DNA of 64,000 nt, from NCBI RefSeq assembly GCF_949987515.2, contig NC_082683.1, positions 99,249,918 through 99,313,917 on the forward strand. Direction: 5' to 3'. The notes under the pieces were generated by a model, which saw only the letters and a list, made by a program, of their open reading frames with translations, had not been told where the DNA came from and ran no database searches. Below are positions 1 through 11,060 of this stretch, one piece after another. The position numbers and the translations under genes were made by a program. Each line of letters begins with the position of its first letter. The first letter of the stretch is position 1. This stretch comes from Delphinus delphis. Its lineage: Eukaryota; Chordata; Mammalia; Artiodactyla; Delphinidae.

Positions 1-1074
1 CACCTGGGTATGCATAGTGAGTTATAGAAGTTAAATATGTACATGAAGTGAAAGAAAGGGTACATTCTTTTTAATGTCTTGTTAGAGTCTTTACCACCAG
101 CGCTTATTTTCTGACTTGGATAGTTGGGGAGGGGGTTATGAAGAGTTTTGAACTCAGCCTGGCTTTGAAAGATGGATATCTTGGTTGAGTGGAATTAAGA
201 TCCTCTCAGTAGTAGGTAAGAAGCAGAGGAGGAGCAAAACATGGGGCAAGAATGTTCAGTACAGAAAGGTCTACAGTATAGTCCATATCAGGAGTTTTTG
301 TGTGTGTTTCATGTGTGTAAAAGCACAAAACCCACATTATAGAATAATTGGAAAATACAGGGAAAATCATATTGTTTAAATGTGTAGGTAGTTCTGTTAT
401 GAATTGTCTCCTATAAGTTTTTTTTTTTTTTTAATTAGAACTTGAAATGTTTTTTCTTCTATAAATAATGCTGGTAAGGAGCTTAATGTTATTGAGAGAC
501 TCAGTAAGGAATATAGAGGGTTAAACTTTTCTGTTATAGTTTATTTGGGGTTTGGGGTTTTTAATATTGTGTAATGGGAATTGGAAAGATATTTTGCTTC
601 AGATTTAATAATTAGGATGCATTCTGTTTAGCAGCTTTCCTTCTTCCCGTCTTGCGTATGCAATATGAACAGTAACTGATCTACTTAATTAAAAATTTCT
701 GGCATCTTAGGCCCTTTGCTGTATTTTTTTGCAGAGAATTTTAAACACATAATTATTTTTCTTGCTTCAGGGAAGTTTGTGAGAGGTAACCCTGTATCTC
801 ATTGTTGTTCTGATTGGGAATTACCTGTGACTGAAAAATGGGATTTTACTATACATGATGACATTTAACAGAAGTAGTTTTATGAAATGAAAATACTCCA
901 AAAGGGAGAAAAAATAAGCATTTATTAATAAATGCTCTATTTCTGAACTTAAATAGAACTGTGTTAAATTGGCTTTGTTTTTTATAGCTTAGATTTCAGC
1001 AGGAAGAGAAAGAAATTTCGATTCATGTCAGTTTCTGTATTGGTAAGGATTCTGTACTGAGAATCCTGACAGAA
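1..1074. other. No recognisable gene or repeat
   Basis: This is AT-rich DNA with short T-runs (for example 419-432). I see no repeat consensus, splice-flanked open frame or CpG-rich stretch. One short open frame at 185-379 has no recognisable domain and ordinary non-coding composition. Confidence 0.6.
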
Positions 1075-1540
1075 ACACTTCTTAGGCTAAGAAGAAATGT
1101 ATTGGCTTATGTGCATGAAAACCCAGGCATTGGACAGTAAGAGCTAAACTCATGTTCTCAAGGACTGTTTCTTGACTTTCTTTCCTCCAGGTTGGCCTCT
1201 TTCTGAGCTCCACTCTGGGTAGCAGGAAAGGTGGCTCTCAACCCCCCAAGTCATACAAAGTCCTTAAAGCTTCTCATCTTTTTTCGGGACTCCAATAACA
1301 AATCAAATCTTATATTGAGACTTTGATTGGCCTTGTGTTCATCACAGACCCATTGTGGAGAGAGGGCCATGGGTATCCTGATTGGTCAGGCCTTGGTGAC
1401 ATGTCCGCTTTGCAGCTGGGTATAGAAAGTATAGTGTGATTAATAACTACCAGAACTCCAAGAGATAAGGGAGGGGTAGTTCCTCAAAAGATGGATGCTG
1501 GGGAGACAGCACTGCAGGAAATGGCCTCTTTTAAAACATT
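1075..1540. repeat. Probable ancient interspersed repeat, family uncertain
   Basis: The stretch contains phrases typical of an old mammalian dispersed repeat: 'TATTGGCTTATGTG' near its start, then 'GATTGGCC' (about 1325) and 'CTGATTGGTCAGGCC' (about 1378-1392) followed by 'GTGACATGTCC'. I remember this arrangement from diverged repeats in other mammals but cannot name the family. The edges are approximate. Confidence 0.4.
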
Positions 1541-1654
1541 TAATCTCTCCTACTTTGAAGCCAACAACAGTACACGGTTGTCATAAAGCTCTCATTTTTA
1601 AAGACCAGATATTGGCTGTAGACTGCAACTGAGGCATTTATTTTACTCAAATAT

Positions 1655-1710
1655 TTATCATTTTTGATATATTTTTATCAATTATGATCATTTTTGATGT
1701 TTTTATCTAA
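1655..1710. repeat. Imperfect tandem duplication, about 30 bp unit
   Basis: The phrase 'ATCATTTTTGAT' occurs at about 1657 and again at about 1687, each followed by a T-rich stretch ending 'TTTTTATC'. This is a diverged two-copy tandem repeat in AT-rich DNA. Confidence 0.5.
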
Positions 1711-1937
1711 AAACTGCTTTCTTTAAGTGCAGGCTCTTTAAAAAATTGAGGTGTTGCTACCTTAATGTGCATAATTTAAAAGTGCAGCTTGGGTTTTTCT
1801 TCAGTTTCCTTTGAATTTTTTATATCAAATAAGATTCTCTAAATCAATGCTGCTTGCTCTTAGGTAGATAGAATACTTTGGAGGATCATTTAATTATCTT
1901 TGACATTGAGAAAATTAGTCTAGTTAATGCAGTTTTT

Positions 1938-2146
1938 TTGTTTGTTTGTTTTTTGCGGTACGCGGGCTTCTCTCTGTTGTGGTGTCTCCCGTTGCGGAGC
2001 ACAGGCTCCGGACGCGCAGGCTTAGCGGCCATGGCTCACGGGCCCAGCCGCTCCGCGGCATGTGGGGTCTTCCCGGACCAGGGCACGAACCCGTGTCGCC
2101 TGCATCGGCAGGCGGACTCTCAACCACTGCGCCACCAGGGAAGCCC
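1938..2146 (-). mobile_element. CHR SINE, short form
   Basis: A tRNA-Glu-derived SINE inserted on the minus strand. Read on the plus strand it begins with a T-run and 'TTGCGGTACGCGGGC' and ends with 'CCACCAGGGAAGCCC', the reverse complement of the SINE head. The insertion is flanked by GTTAATGCAGTTT (from 1923) and GTTAATGCCGTTT (from 2148), a target-site duplication with one mismatch. Open frames across it (67-97 codons on both strands) come from the SINE and are not genes. Confidence 0.93.
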
Positions 2147-2162
2147 CGTTAATGCCGTTTTT

Positions 2163-3218
2163 AAAACTTAATGTTGTACCATTTTGAAAGTGAAACTCTA
2201 AACCAGTTGCTTTCTAAGATGTTTTGCTTTTAAAACAATGGTCTTTTTTAAACATAAATTAAGACTGAATTATTATTGTGTTATTTCTAAGGGCTCCCCA
2301 ATATTACCTTTTAACCATGATCTCATAGAAGTTATACATAAAGGAACTACTTCACTGACTCTTAAATTTGAAACACTGCTTAAGAGTGAAATATGAATCT
2401 GTTTAATCACCAAAAAAGTTCCTTGTACTTGTAGGATAAAGTCTGACCCACCTTTGTTAAGTTTTTTTCTGCCTCCACAGAGGTACTTAGAGTAGAGGTG
2501 GAGGGTTGAAAGAGAGGGGCGGGTACTCTGAATATCTTTTCTCGCTATTTTTATAGTCTAATTATGGTATTAATGTCTTCAACTTTGCCATAAAAACAAT
2601 TTTAACATCCTTCACTTTATGTATGACATACACAGTAGGAGTTTGCAGTTTTGCCAAGTGTTGTCTGATAGTTGAACCTTTAGTGAATGTTAAATGTTGG
2701 GAGGTTATTGGTTAGTACACTTACTGTGCAAAGAAACAAACACCCATGGAATTGGGTGTGATTTGTCAATAAGAATCGTAGAAGGGGCTTTGATTTTTAG
2801 GTTGGTTTATGTCCCTCTTGGAGTATCTTTAGACGATATTTGGAAAATTTCAGTTCCTACTTCAGAAGCTTGTTAGGACCAGAGTTCTCCAATATTAATT
2901 CCATATAGTAAGTCATAAAATCTGTTAAACTAATATAGTCTTCCTCACAGAGCCTCTGTAGCTTTTGGCAGAACACTTTGTAAAATATTATTAATTTTAG
3001 CTAAGGATACTATTCACTGATTTCAGTGTTTGATTTAAGTTGGAATGTACATGCTAATGATTCAGTTCCCTCTGAATAGAGTTAGATTTGCTCACTAGAG
3101 CTATCTCACAATGTAATGCTGGTAAGTGAAGTGACACATCAACCTCCCTTTGGTGGCAACTCTAAGTTGACAACCTTGCTCTAAGTCTAATAGGAATATT
3201 CTGACTTGGGGACTTGTC
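2163..3218. other. No recognisable gene or repeat
   Basis: Unique-looking AT-rich sequence. A 60-codon open frame at 2694-2876 has no recognisable domain or splice context. Confidence 0.55.
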
Positions 3219-3435
3219 ATGATAATGCTAGCTGCCATTTATTGAGTAACCATCATATGTCAGGGTGTTATACACCCATCTCATTTGGTTTATAAGAATG
3301 TGTGTGTTGGCATACATGCATTCCTGTAAAAAGTTCATGTATGAGCTGGGGATTATCATCTCCCTTTTACACATGAGAAAACTGAGGTTTGGAAAGATCA
3401 GCATGTAGAAGGTCAGACAGACTCACAGGAGGACT
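3219..3435 (-). repeat. MIR SINE fragment, antisense
   Basis: An old mammal-wide MIR in reverse orientation. It carries 'CTGCCATTTATTGAGTAACC' and later 'GATTATCATCTCCCTTTTACACATGAGAAAACTGAGG', which matches the MIR core region. A short unrelated GT-rich stretch (about 3297-3330) interrupts it. Diverged, with no target duplication visible. Confidence 0.8.
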
Positions 3436-5200
3436 ATGAACTGAAACAGTTTTGAGTCTTCTTTCTTTGCATTCCAGATAGAATATTATTTCATTATATC
3501 TGAAAAATCTCTCTTACTTCCCTTTTCTGTATTAAAAGGAAAAAACCCCACAGTTCTAAATCGTTTGAGTGGGTGTTAAATGCAGTAAAACACTGGGCAA
3601 GTACTTAAAAGCTTCATTGCTTGGTTCTGTTTCTAAACAAAGTTGTGGCAGTGCAGATTAATCTTTACAGCTCAACTGCATGGTAAAGCGGTTGTTCCCA
3701 AGAATTACTAATCAAACAAAATCTGTTTGATAGCCTTAATTCTGGCTGTCTTTGTCAGAAAATATTTTCAGCAGGTATATGTAAAAGCTCAGATACTTTT
3801 AGGATTAATATACTTGTGAAAATTGTGTACTTGAAACTAGAAAGGATATCTTGTTCTTGTGTTTCCTGTTCACTTGCTCTAAAATTCACTCCCCAGGAAG
3901 GTGTGTGTTAGCACACTTATCTTGAGACAAGTAGCCTAGAAAATGTTCTGAGGAATGTAAGAATGTGTTTTGGAATTAGGAATTTTTAATAAGTATTTAG
4001 ATCCTGTTCAAAGTATACTTGGCTTAAATAAAACTTAGCCAAGCTAGACAGAAGAATAACTCATGGTATTCAAGTCAATCTCTCTTCTTTCAGCCTTCAA
4101 GTACTGCACAGTAAGGTGGTTCCTTTGAAGAGGTAGTTAAAGCAGGCTGTGGAATACGGGCACCTCTTATTCTTCAAGTGTTCATGCTTTATGTTTTCTA
4201 TTTGGGCTTAAAGTCAGTCACTCAACTGGAAGGAATCATAGCAATCCAGCCAGTACCCTTTGTCTACAGATAAATAAGTTGAGGTTTAGCAATGGCAGGT
4301 GACTCTGCTCAGCACGAAGCTGGGAGAGCAGGGACTAGAACTCAGGCTCCTTTTATTGTTTTGGTTTCTGGCTGAAGAATTTCTGGAAGAAATTTGTGAA
4401 ACAAAAAAAAAGAATTAGCCTGGTTAAACATTTTCTGTCTCTTTATGAAATCTGCATTCTTTTGGAATTAAGTATAGCGTTCTGACTCAGTTTGTTAGGC
4501 CATCAGCATGCATCAGTGTCGTTAGAGAGAGTGGTAATCCAGAAGTTGGAGCGCAGGAGAGAATTGTAACCGTTACATGCCTCAGGTTTTCAGGGCATTT
4601 TTAGCCTTCCATAATGCTGTAGCTTATGGCTAAGATTTAAATAGTCAGAAAATTGTTAGCTGGTGTAACAGCTGAATACTTAAGTACTTTTTGCTGTTAG
4701 TTGTTGTAGCTTTGAAAAATTTTTCTTATCAGGAAGATTCTTCACAATGCTTTCAGGAGAGTCCTTCGGAATGGGTGCTGCTGTGTGGTAGACTGCTATT
4801 CCTGTCCCATCCTTGCCTCTCCCTGGAGGGGTGATGAATTCCTCTGACTTAGAGCCAGCTATACTTTGATTTTTTTCCTCCCCTTGACTGACTAGGGGAT
4901 GCAGTGGGGGAAGATGAGTTTTAGGGCCAGGGACTGCTCAGGGATGTGGTGGATGAACCATCAGGGGCACTTTTGGTTCAGGGTCCTTGAGCTTGTCTGA
5001 CTGTAATGAAAGTTGACATAGCTGCCACAACCGAGGAACTGTGCTCCTGCTGGGTACAGGGTAGGTAGGTGTCTCAGGTTATGGTGAGCTGGCCACAGCA
5101 GAGGAGAAGGTATCACCTGTGTGAGACAAAACTGAAGAAAGGGGCTTGAGGTGGCCGTTCTGGGGAGACTGATGGGAATGGTGACATCTTGCTTGGGCCC
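3436..5200. other. Mostly unassigned; possible MIR-like remnant at 4210-4365
   Basis: No gene is visible. At 4210-4365 the order of phrases ('CAGATAAATAAGTTGAGG', then 'AGGGACTAGAACTCAGGCTCC') resembles the body of an antisense MIR or similar ancient repeat, but it is too diverged to assign. The rest shows no recognised feature. Confidence 0.4.
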
Positions 5201-5224
5201 TTTTTATGTCTGTGAAAAAACAGC

Positions 5225-5965
5225 ATGAGTGCAGACATGAAAAAAAACCTTTCTGTATACAGTCAATCCCCCATGTACTCCTTTGCAGTATCAGTCAGGG
5301 TTCAGTGCAGGAAACAGAAGGGATGCAATGCAGGGAATTCGTTGCTTGGGGAATCTTTGGAGGAGCTGGAGGGCTGGGCTCTAGGCCAGGCCTCTGAGAA
5401 TGACTTCCAGGACACCTTGGAAGAACTCGCCATGGGAATTGCCACCTCTGCCACAGTCGGGAAAGTGGCAATCAGGAGGTTACGACTGAAACCACGGCAA
5501 GAAAATACCGCTGTCGCTGTGATCAAGGGGATCACAGCAGCCACTGCTGTTGCCATCATAACCGCTCGAAGTTTGAAATTTAGCATCTGGCCACTGCTGT
5601 GACAACTTCTCCTTGATGCCTATGAACTAGTGATTAGATGCCGGAATGATCAATCTGGCACTACTGCTTCTGCCACTGTCCCTCAACACCCTCGAAGCTG
5701 GAGACTAGACACTGACATGTCTGTGACCTTCTTTGCTAGCTGAGAGCAGCTAAAAGCTACAGGCTGACAGGGCTCTGCCTCGCTGCTGTCTTCCGTATTT
5801 TGTGTCCTGCATCTTAAGGGTGGAATCAAATTCTCATCCTGGATACTAGCTGTAAAGGAGCCTGGAAAATATAGTTTTTAATTTCCCAACCTCTGCATTT
5901 CAGGAAGGCATTCTGTAAGGCGGTGGATGCCGAGTGCATTTTATTAAATATAGTATGTTAAATAC
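5225..5965. repeat. Probable ancient interspersed repeat with a 125-codon open frame
   Basis: The stretch begins near 'CAGTCAGGGTTCAGTGCAGG' and ends with 'GGAGCCTGGAAAATATAG...CCAACCTCTGCATTTCAGGAAGG'. Both are phrases I associate with old dispersed repeats in mammals. The frame at 5225-5602 is rich in Ala, Ile, Thr and Val because of repeated GCC/ACT trinucleotides. An opposite-strand frame of 94 codons covers the same bases. It has no domain, signal peptide or splice signals that I can support, so I do not call it a gene. Confidence 0.4.
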
Positions 5966-6534
5966 AATATAGCCCTTTCTTGATAACTCACTGTCATTTC
6001 TGTGAGCTTCTCTTTCTGAAATGGCCTGTAGGTGGAATGATCTAGGGCCAATGGATTTTTAACATCTGTAGTGATCTTTGTACGAGGTTAGCTTGTGTCT
6101 GTCCTACCTGCCATCTCTGCTCCTGCAACATGTTTTATATCACTTGATCTCAACCTCCCCTTGCAAGCCACAGGCATCCAGGACAGGGAAGGCACCTCAG
6201 CTGAAGCAACCAATTCAGAGGCTGGTCAGCAACGTAAGATTTCTGTGGCCTAAAAGGATGAATGGGGCCAGTAAGAATCTTTCCTGGGGATTTGAACTAA
6301 GACAAAAAGGAAAGAATTTTCAATTGGGGTTGGAGCCTCAGCTGAGAGGTTTTGCAGTGACGTACTGGAGTTGGCTGTACTGTTTCGTGAGATTGATTGT
6401 TAAATTTTCAGGAATTTTGTGAGTTGGTAGTCCCACACAGCCATTAAAAAAAAATAAGTTGTATAAAATTATAATTAACTAAATTATATTTAAAACAGGT
6501 GCTACTCAAAGTTAATCATTTTCTTATGATTTTT

Positions 6535-6990
6535 CAACTTCAGTGGTATAATTGACAGAATGTAGTTTTTTAAGATGAACAGTGTGATGGTTTGATATGC
6601 GTATATATTATGAAAGGATTCTCACAACTGAGTTAATTAACACATCCATCACCTCACATATTTACCTTTTTGTGTGTGTGGGGGTGAGAATACTTAAATT
6701 CTACTCTTAGCAAATTTCAGTTATACAATATAGTATTAATCAGCTTTCGTCACCATGTTATACATTAGATCCTCACACCTTATTTATCTTAAAACTGAAA
6801 GTTTGTACCTATTTACCAACCTCTGCCCACTTCCCCCATCCCCCAGGCGCTGGCAGTCACCATTCTACTGTTTCTTTGAGTTCCACTGTTTTTTTTAAGA
6901 CTCTGCGTCATTTCCTTGTTATTTCACTATATTTTACTACCATCTGTGCTCTCGACTTTCTTTATGTCTATTCTATCTGTATGGCAGAAA
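6535..6990 (-). mobile_element. Old L1 3' end, antisense
   Basis: The sequence runs from 'GTGGTATAATTGACAGAATG' through 'GTTATACATTAGATCCTCACACCTTATTTATC' to 'GGCAGTCACCATTCTACTGTTTCT'. This is the reverse complement of the 3' UTR of old mammalian L1 (L1MA/MB type). A closely similar copy lies at 26165-26900 in the same window. It is 5'-truncated and non-coding. Confidence 0.85.
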
Positions 6991-7014
6991 TATTAATACT
7001 GTAAAATGGTTTGC

Positions 7015-7330
7015 CACTGCATGTACCTTCCCAGCCGTTGGCACTGTTGTCACTGCTGTGGTGGGAGTTGTTAGGATTTACCAAACACACCACTGATTGT
7101 GTGGGGGGCAGGCAGAGTCAAGGTTGGAAAGGCTACACTGAACCGTGTACACACTAAAATTATGGGAGAAGAAACTATCAGAAAAAACTGATACCTGATG
7201 TAAGGCTGAGTGGTGTTAATAGCAGAGCACTAGAGGAAGGGCCACAGACTCCTCTTCCCAAGGTCAGAATCATTCTGGAATCATCGTACGGCTCCAGTCT
7301 CCAAGAGATCCAACCCTATTTTATTCCCTG
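7015..7330. other. No recognisable feature
   Basis: No repeat consensus or coding signal was recognised in this stretch between an L1 remnant and a dispersed repeat. Confidence 0.4.
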
Positions 7331-7539
7331 TTCTTGGAATTATGTGAAATTGTGCGTTTCTGTATGTTACCAACCTTAATAGAACATTTCTGAAATTTTA
7401 TTTCAGTAGAATAAGGTTGAAAACTCCATTAAGGGATGACTATTATAAATATGTATATTCATATAAATATATAAAAAAATATATAGTCTGTGGTATTTTT
7501 CATGTGTAAACAACGCACAGACTATTGTATTTGCTTGTA

Positions 7540-7905
7540 CATGGGGTGGCTTGTTATTGTGTAAATGTCCTAAGCCTCAAGGCCAGAACCCCAGGACATA
7601 GGTGGTATCTTTCTCTATTCGTGTAGCTCCTGCCTGTGCCTTCAGGAACTGTTAAGATGCCAGCTGTATATCTGGACTGTCTGTGTCTGTAACTCATAGC
7701 CTCAATCTCCTCAGCTGCCTTTGATCAGCTGCTCTCTGCTCATCGTTCCAGTTTTGTTTTCTCTTCACTCTGATTGCTTCTCCCACGCTTCTCTGCTTTC
7801 CAAAGAAAAAATGGACCTTGTATAGATCCTGCCAGCCAATTGCAGTGCTCCTTAACTTCTCCCTGGTGGATTATCCAATCTCAGGGGGTCGGGTGTGAAC
7901 CTACG
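7540..7905. repeat. Unassigned dispersed repeat, related to 10265-10400
   Basis: The phrase 'TTATTGTGTAAATGTCCTAAG' followed by CCTCAAGGCC at about 7554-7585 recurs in diverged form at about 10273-10305. Both copies are followed by a C/T-rich stretch with 'TCACTC'. The shared layout suggests two copies of one ancient repeat that I cannot name. Confidence 0.4.
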
Positions 7906-8229
7906 GTGATATTCTTCTATCTTCTGTTATGTTTGTCCTTGTTGCTCTTTACCCTTGGAACATGTGTGTATAAGGGTTTTTGTTTTTTTTTTCTCTCCCC
8001 TACTTCTGGATTTGGAAATATTCCAGAAGGCTGGTCTCTAGATAGATAATATTTTACTGTTTATTTGATATCCTTGTTTTAGAGGTTCAAATTGGACTGC
8101 TTTTAGTAAACCAAACTCTATCTTTTAAAAAATCATTAAGAAAAATAGTAGCTGGAAATAGATCTTTGAAAGGCCAATAGATTACCTTTTGGGATAATCT
8201 CTTACTGAATGAAAGAATAAAAAATTGTG

Positions 8230-8435
8230 GGGCTTCCCTGGTGGCGCAGTGGTTGAGAGTCCGCCTGCCAATGCAGGGGACACAGGTTCGTGCCCCGGTC
8301 CGGGAAGATCCCACATGCCGCGGAGGACTGGGCCCGTGAGCCATGGCCACTGAGCCTGTGCGTCCGGAGCCTGTGCTCCGCAACGGGAGAGGCCACAACA
8401 GTGAGAGGCCTGCGTACCGCAAAAAAAAAAAAAAA
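8230..8435 (+). mobile_element. CHR SINE, short form
   Basis: It starts 'GGGCTTCCCTGGTGGCGCAG' and ends 'GCGTACCGC' plus about 15 A. The tRNA-related head retains the A box ('GTGGCGCAGTGG') and the B box ('GGTTCGTGCCC'), the internal RNA polymerase III promoter elements of this family. AAAAATTGTG lies on both sides as a target-site duplication. Antisense frames of 64-121 codons through it are SINE artefacts. Confidence 0.95.
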
Positions 8436-8933
8436 TTGTGTAATTGTAGCATATTAATCCACTGTCAAAGTGTTGTAATGCAGATGAGAATTTCATCAGC
8501 ACTTTTAAGGTATTAAGGAACCTCTTATTGTAAGTAAACAATATAGAAATATTTTATTACTACAAAAATACTAAATGGGAATATGTATGTTTTTTCTTAT
8601 TATCTGCAGTTTGCAAACATTTCACCTTCTAAGATACTGTTTTTCTCCATCGCGGTCACTGGTAGTGATTGAAGAAGAGGCATCTGTGCAAATTATGTTC
8701 AAACCTCACAGCTCTTCTGTGATCATTTTCTAACTTTGGGGGCCTGACTAGATGAGGGGACATGATCATAATTTCTTCTTTGTGCTTATGTGGAGCCCCC
8801 TCTCTTTAAGCAGTGGTAGAGCCTCACCGAGATATTCATACATATACTGCCCAGAATGATTTTCCTGAAAGAACAGTTGTTCTAGAGTGTAGTCTGTGTG
8901 TACCACTTAGTTCCTTTCTTGCCCAGAGTTTTT

Positions 8934-9139
8934 TTTTTGTTGTCGTTGTTGTACGCGGGCCTTTCACTGATGTGGCCTCTCCCGTTGCGGAGCACAGGCT
9001 CCGGATGCACAGGCTCAGCGGCCATGGCTCACGGGCCCAGCCGCTGCACGGCATGTGGGATCTTCCCGGACTGGGGCACGAACCCGTGTCCCCTGCATCG
9101 GCAGGTGGGCTCTCAACCACTGCGCCACCAGGGAAGCCC
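8934..9139 (-). mobile_element. CHR SINE, short form
   Basis: A minus-strand copy with the head at the right end ('CACCAGGGAAGCCC'). It is flanked by a perfect 15-bp target duplication, TTGCCCAGAGTTTTT, at 8919-8933 and 9140-9154. It lies 500 bp from an oppositely oriented copy at 8230. Confidence 0.95.
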
Positions 9140-9154
9140 TTGCCCAGAGTTTTT

Positions 9155-9702
9155 ACATCAAGTTGTTTTAGGAATCTTTTCACCAGGGGGAACAAGAGTA
9201 CCTGTTTGTTGTTGTTGTTGTTGATTTATTTGTTTTTTAAAATAATGTAACTAAATAGAAATACAGGATTTGATACATGTAATTTTACTTTATATATCAC
9301 AGTTTAGGACTAATTGTTTTATTGTATTAATAGATAATAATAGGAGGCAGAGGAGAAATTATAATACCCAATCCATCTTTTGGTCAAATAAATCCAAATG
9401 GACTTTTAGTGAAGTTTAATGGAATTTCATTATTACTTTATTCATGATACTTGTTTATAATAGGTTTAGAATAGTTACGATTTGGGATCACTGACCTAAT
9501 TATTTTTCTTGTACTTATGAAGTCATTAATTCACCTGTAGCGATAACACAGTCCTGGAGAATTGTTACCAGAAAGAATATGGCCCTTCTTATTAAGTATC
9601 ATACTTCAGAAATATACTTGTGTCTACCTTAAAGATAAATAATACCGTGACAAGTTGAAAGTTTGTAACTTTAGGTAATAATGCAGTATATACCTAGGTG
9701 TA
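9155..9702. other. No gene; short GTT microsatellite
   Basis: AT-rich DNA with a TTG repeat (about 9206-9224). Nothing else was recognised. Confidence 0.5.
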
Positions 9703-10094
9703 TGTTAGGTGTTGAATTGTGTGCCCCCCAAAGTATGAAGTCCTAACACCCAGCACTACCGTTTGCAGACATAATTAGTTAAGATGAAATGCTCCTGAGT
9801 AGGGTGGGCCCTTGAGAACAGAAGGGACACAGGAGCATGAGGGGAGATCACCATATGACTATGGAGGTGGATTGAAGGGCTACAGCTATAAGATGAGTGC
9901 CAAGGGTGGATGGCCACCAGCAGACACTGGGAATAGGCAAAGAGGGATACTACCCAGAGTCTAAGAGCATGGCCCTGCTGACACCTTGATTTTGGACGTC
10001 TAGCCTCCATAACCATGAGAATAAACTTCTGTTGTTTCAAGCCACCTAGTTTGTGGTACTTTTGTAATAACTAGCCACCCTAGGAAACTAATAT
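9703..10094 (+). mobile_element. MaLR LTR (MLT1-type), solo
   Basis: It begins 'TGTTAGGTGTTGAATTGTG' and ends 'CCTAGGAAACTAATATA'. Inside are the hallmark phrases 'GGGTGGGCCCTTGAG', 'CCCTGCTGACACCTTGATTTTGG' and 'AATAAACTTCTGTTGTTTCAAGCCACC'. The last contains the AATAAA polyadenylation signal of the LTR. This is a solo LTR of an ERVL-MaLR element with no internal retroviral genes beside it. Confidence 0.88.
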
Positions 10095-10264
10095 ATACAT
10101 ACCTATATATATTGTAATGACGAATATATCCATGTTGTTATTTAGGAAACATCTCAGTTCATTAAAATTATCATCTTCTTTATAATATATTAAATTGTGG
10201 ATTAATATGCTATGGGTAGCCAAATATTATTTATTCTTAAAACAATGAATATGATAGATAACAA

Positions 10265-10400
10265 AAGCTTATTATTGTATAAATTCCCTAAGGCTCAAGG
10301 GCTGCAATATTATAGAGAAGGTGATTTCTCTTTCTTAGAACAGTTCCCCTGCTCATGCTCTCTACTCAACACCATCACTCCAGTTTAACTTGTCTTTAGG
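10265..10400. repeat. Unassigned dispersed repeat, related to 7540-7905
   Basis: It carries 'TTATTGTATAAATTCCCTAAGG' then 'CTCAAGGGCTG', matching the layout of the stretch at 7554. A C/T-rich stretch follows. The family is unknown. Confidence 0.35.
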
Positions 10401-10914
10401 TATACTTCTAAGAAAGGTGACATGCAGACGTTATACTTTTATTATGAGCAGGTGAGAGCTAAACCTCTCTTTTAATGCTTTAGCTAAGGTAGGAAAGGAA
10501 AGGAGACTGGCTTATTTTCTTTTAAACAGCTTAAAAAATTTTTTTTAAATGAGAGAGGAATTTTCTTGGACTGCTGTAGAGTAGTGGCAGGGAAATGAAG
10601 TACATAGATTTGCGATGTTTTGAAGGAGGAAGTAATAGAACTTGATGATTGATTACAGGTGAGGGAGGAAGAGGACTTCAGGATAACTTCTAGGTTTTTG
10701 CCTTGAGCGACTGGTACTGTTTCCAGGAATAGGAAACAGGTGTTTGGGAGGATTGATCAGGTTTTTTTCTGTGGAGTAGGTATATCCACCACCTAGATCA
10801 TTTTCTTAACTTTTTACTCTTCTTGCTTAATTATATATTTATCTATGACATATCATATTTTTATGCATTTCAAAGGAAATTGCAGTCATTAATATATTTC
10901 CCCAAGGAAAACTT

Positions 10915-11035
10915 TTAAATGCCCATTTTCCTCATTTTACAGACGACAGTTCTGAGGCTTGGAGAAAAGTGATATGTTCAGGGATATGTAGCTAATTACT
11001 GATGGATCTAGGATTAGAAGGCAGGTTATCATTAG
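10915..11035 (-). repeat. MIR SINE fragment, antisense
   Basis: Contains 'CCCATTTTCCTCATTTTACAGACGACAGTTCTGAGGCTTGGAG' followed by 'GATATGTAGCTAATTACTGATGG', the diverged reverse complement of the MIR core and its 5' part. Confidence 0.65.
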
Positions 11036-11060
11036 TCTAGGGCTATGATTTGATTATATT

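Noticed and set aside
541..562. Telomere-like 'GGGGTTTGGGGTTT'
   Set aside because: Only two short G-runs in AT-rich DNA. It is too short for an interstitial telomere repeat and not a TTAGGG array.
1878..2171. Open frames of 67-97 codons on both strands with Pro/Arg-rich similar peptides, recurring at 8087, 8813, 22081, 40928, 48728, 50096 and 54859
   Set aside because: The peptides are near-identical because they all come from CHR SINE copies. They are not a gene family.
8240..8310. tRNA-like sequence with A and B boxes
   Set aside because: It is the tRNA-Glu-derived head of a CHR SINE. It lacks a proper acceptor stem and cloverleaf end, so it is not a tRNA gene. The same applies to all other copies, including 12554.
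9703..10094. Possible retroviral provirus
   Set aside because: Only a solo MaLR LTR is present. No gag, pol or primer-binding site follows, and the same is true for 16825-17304 and 24522-24899.
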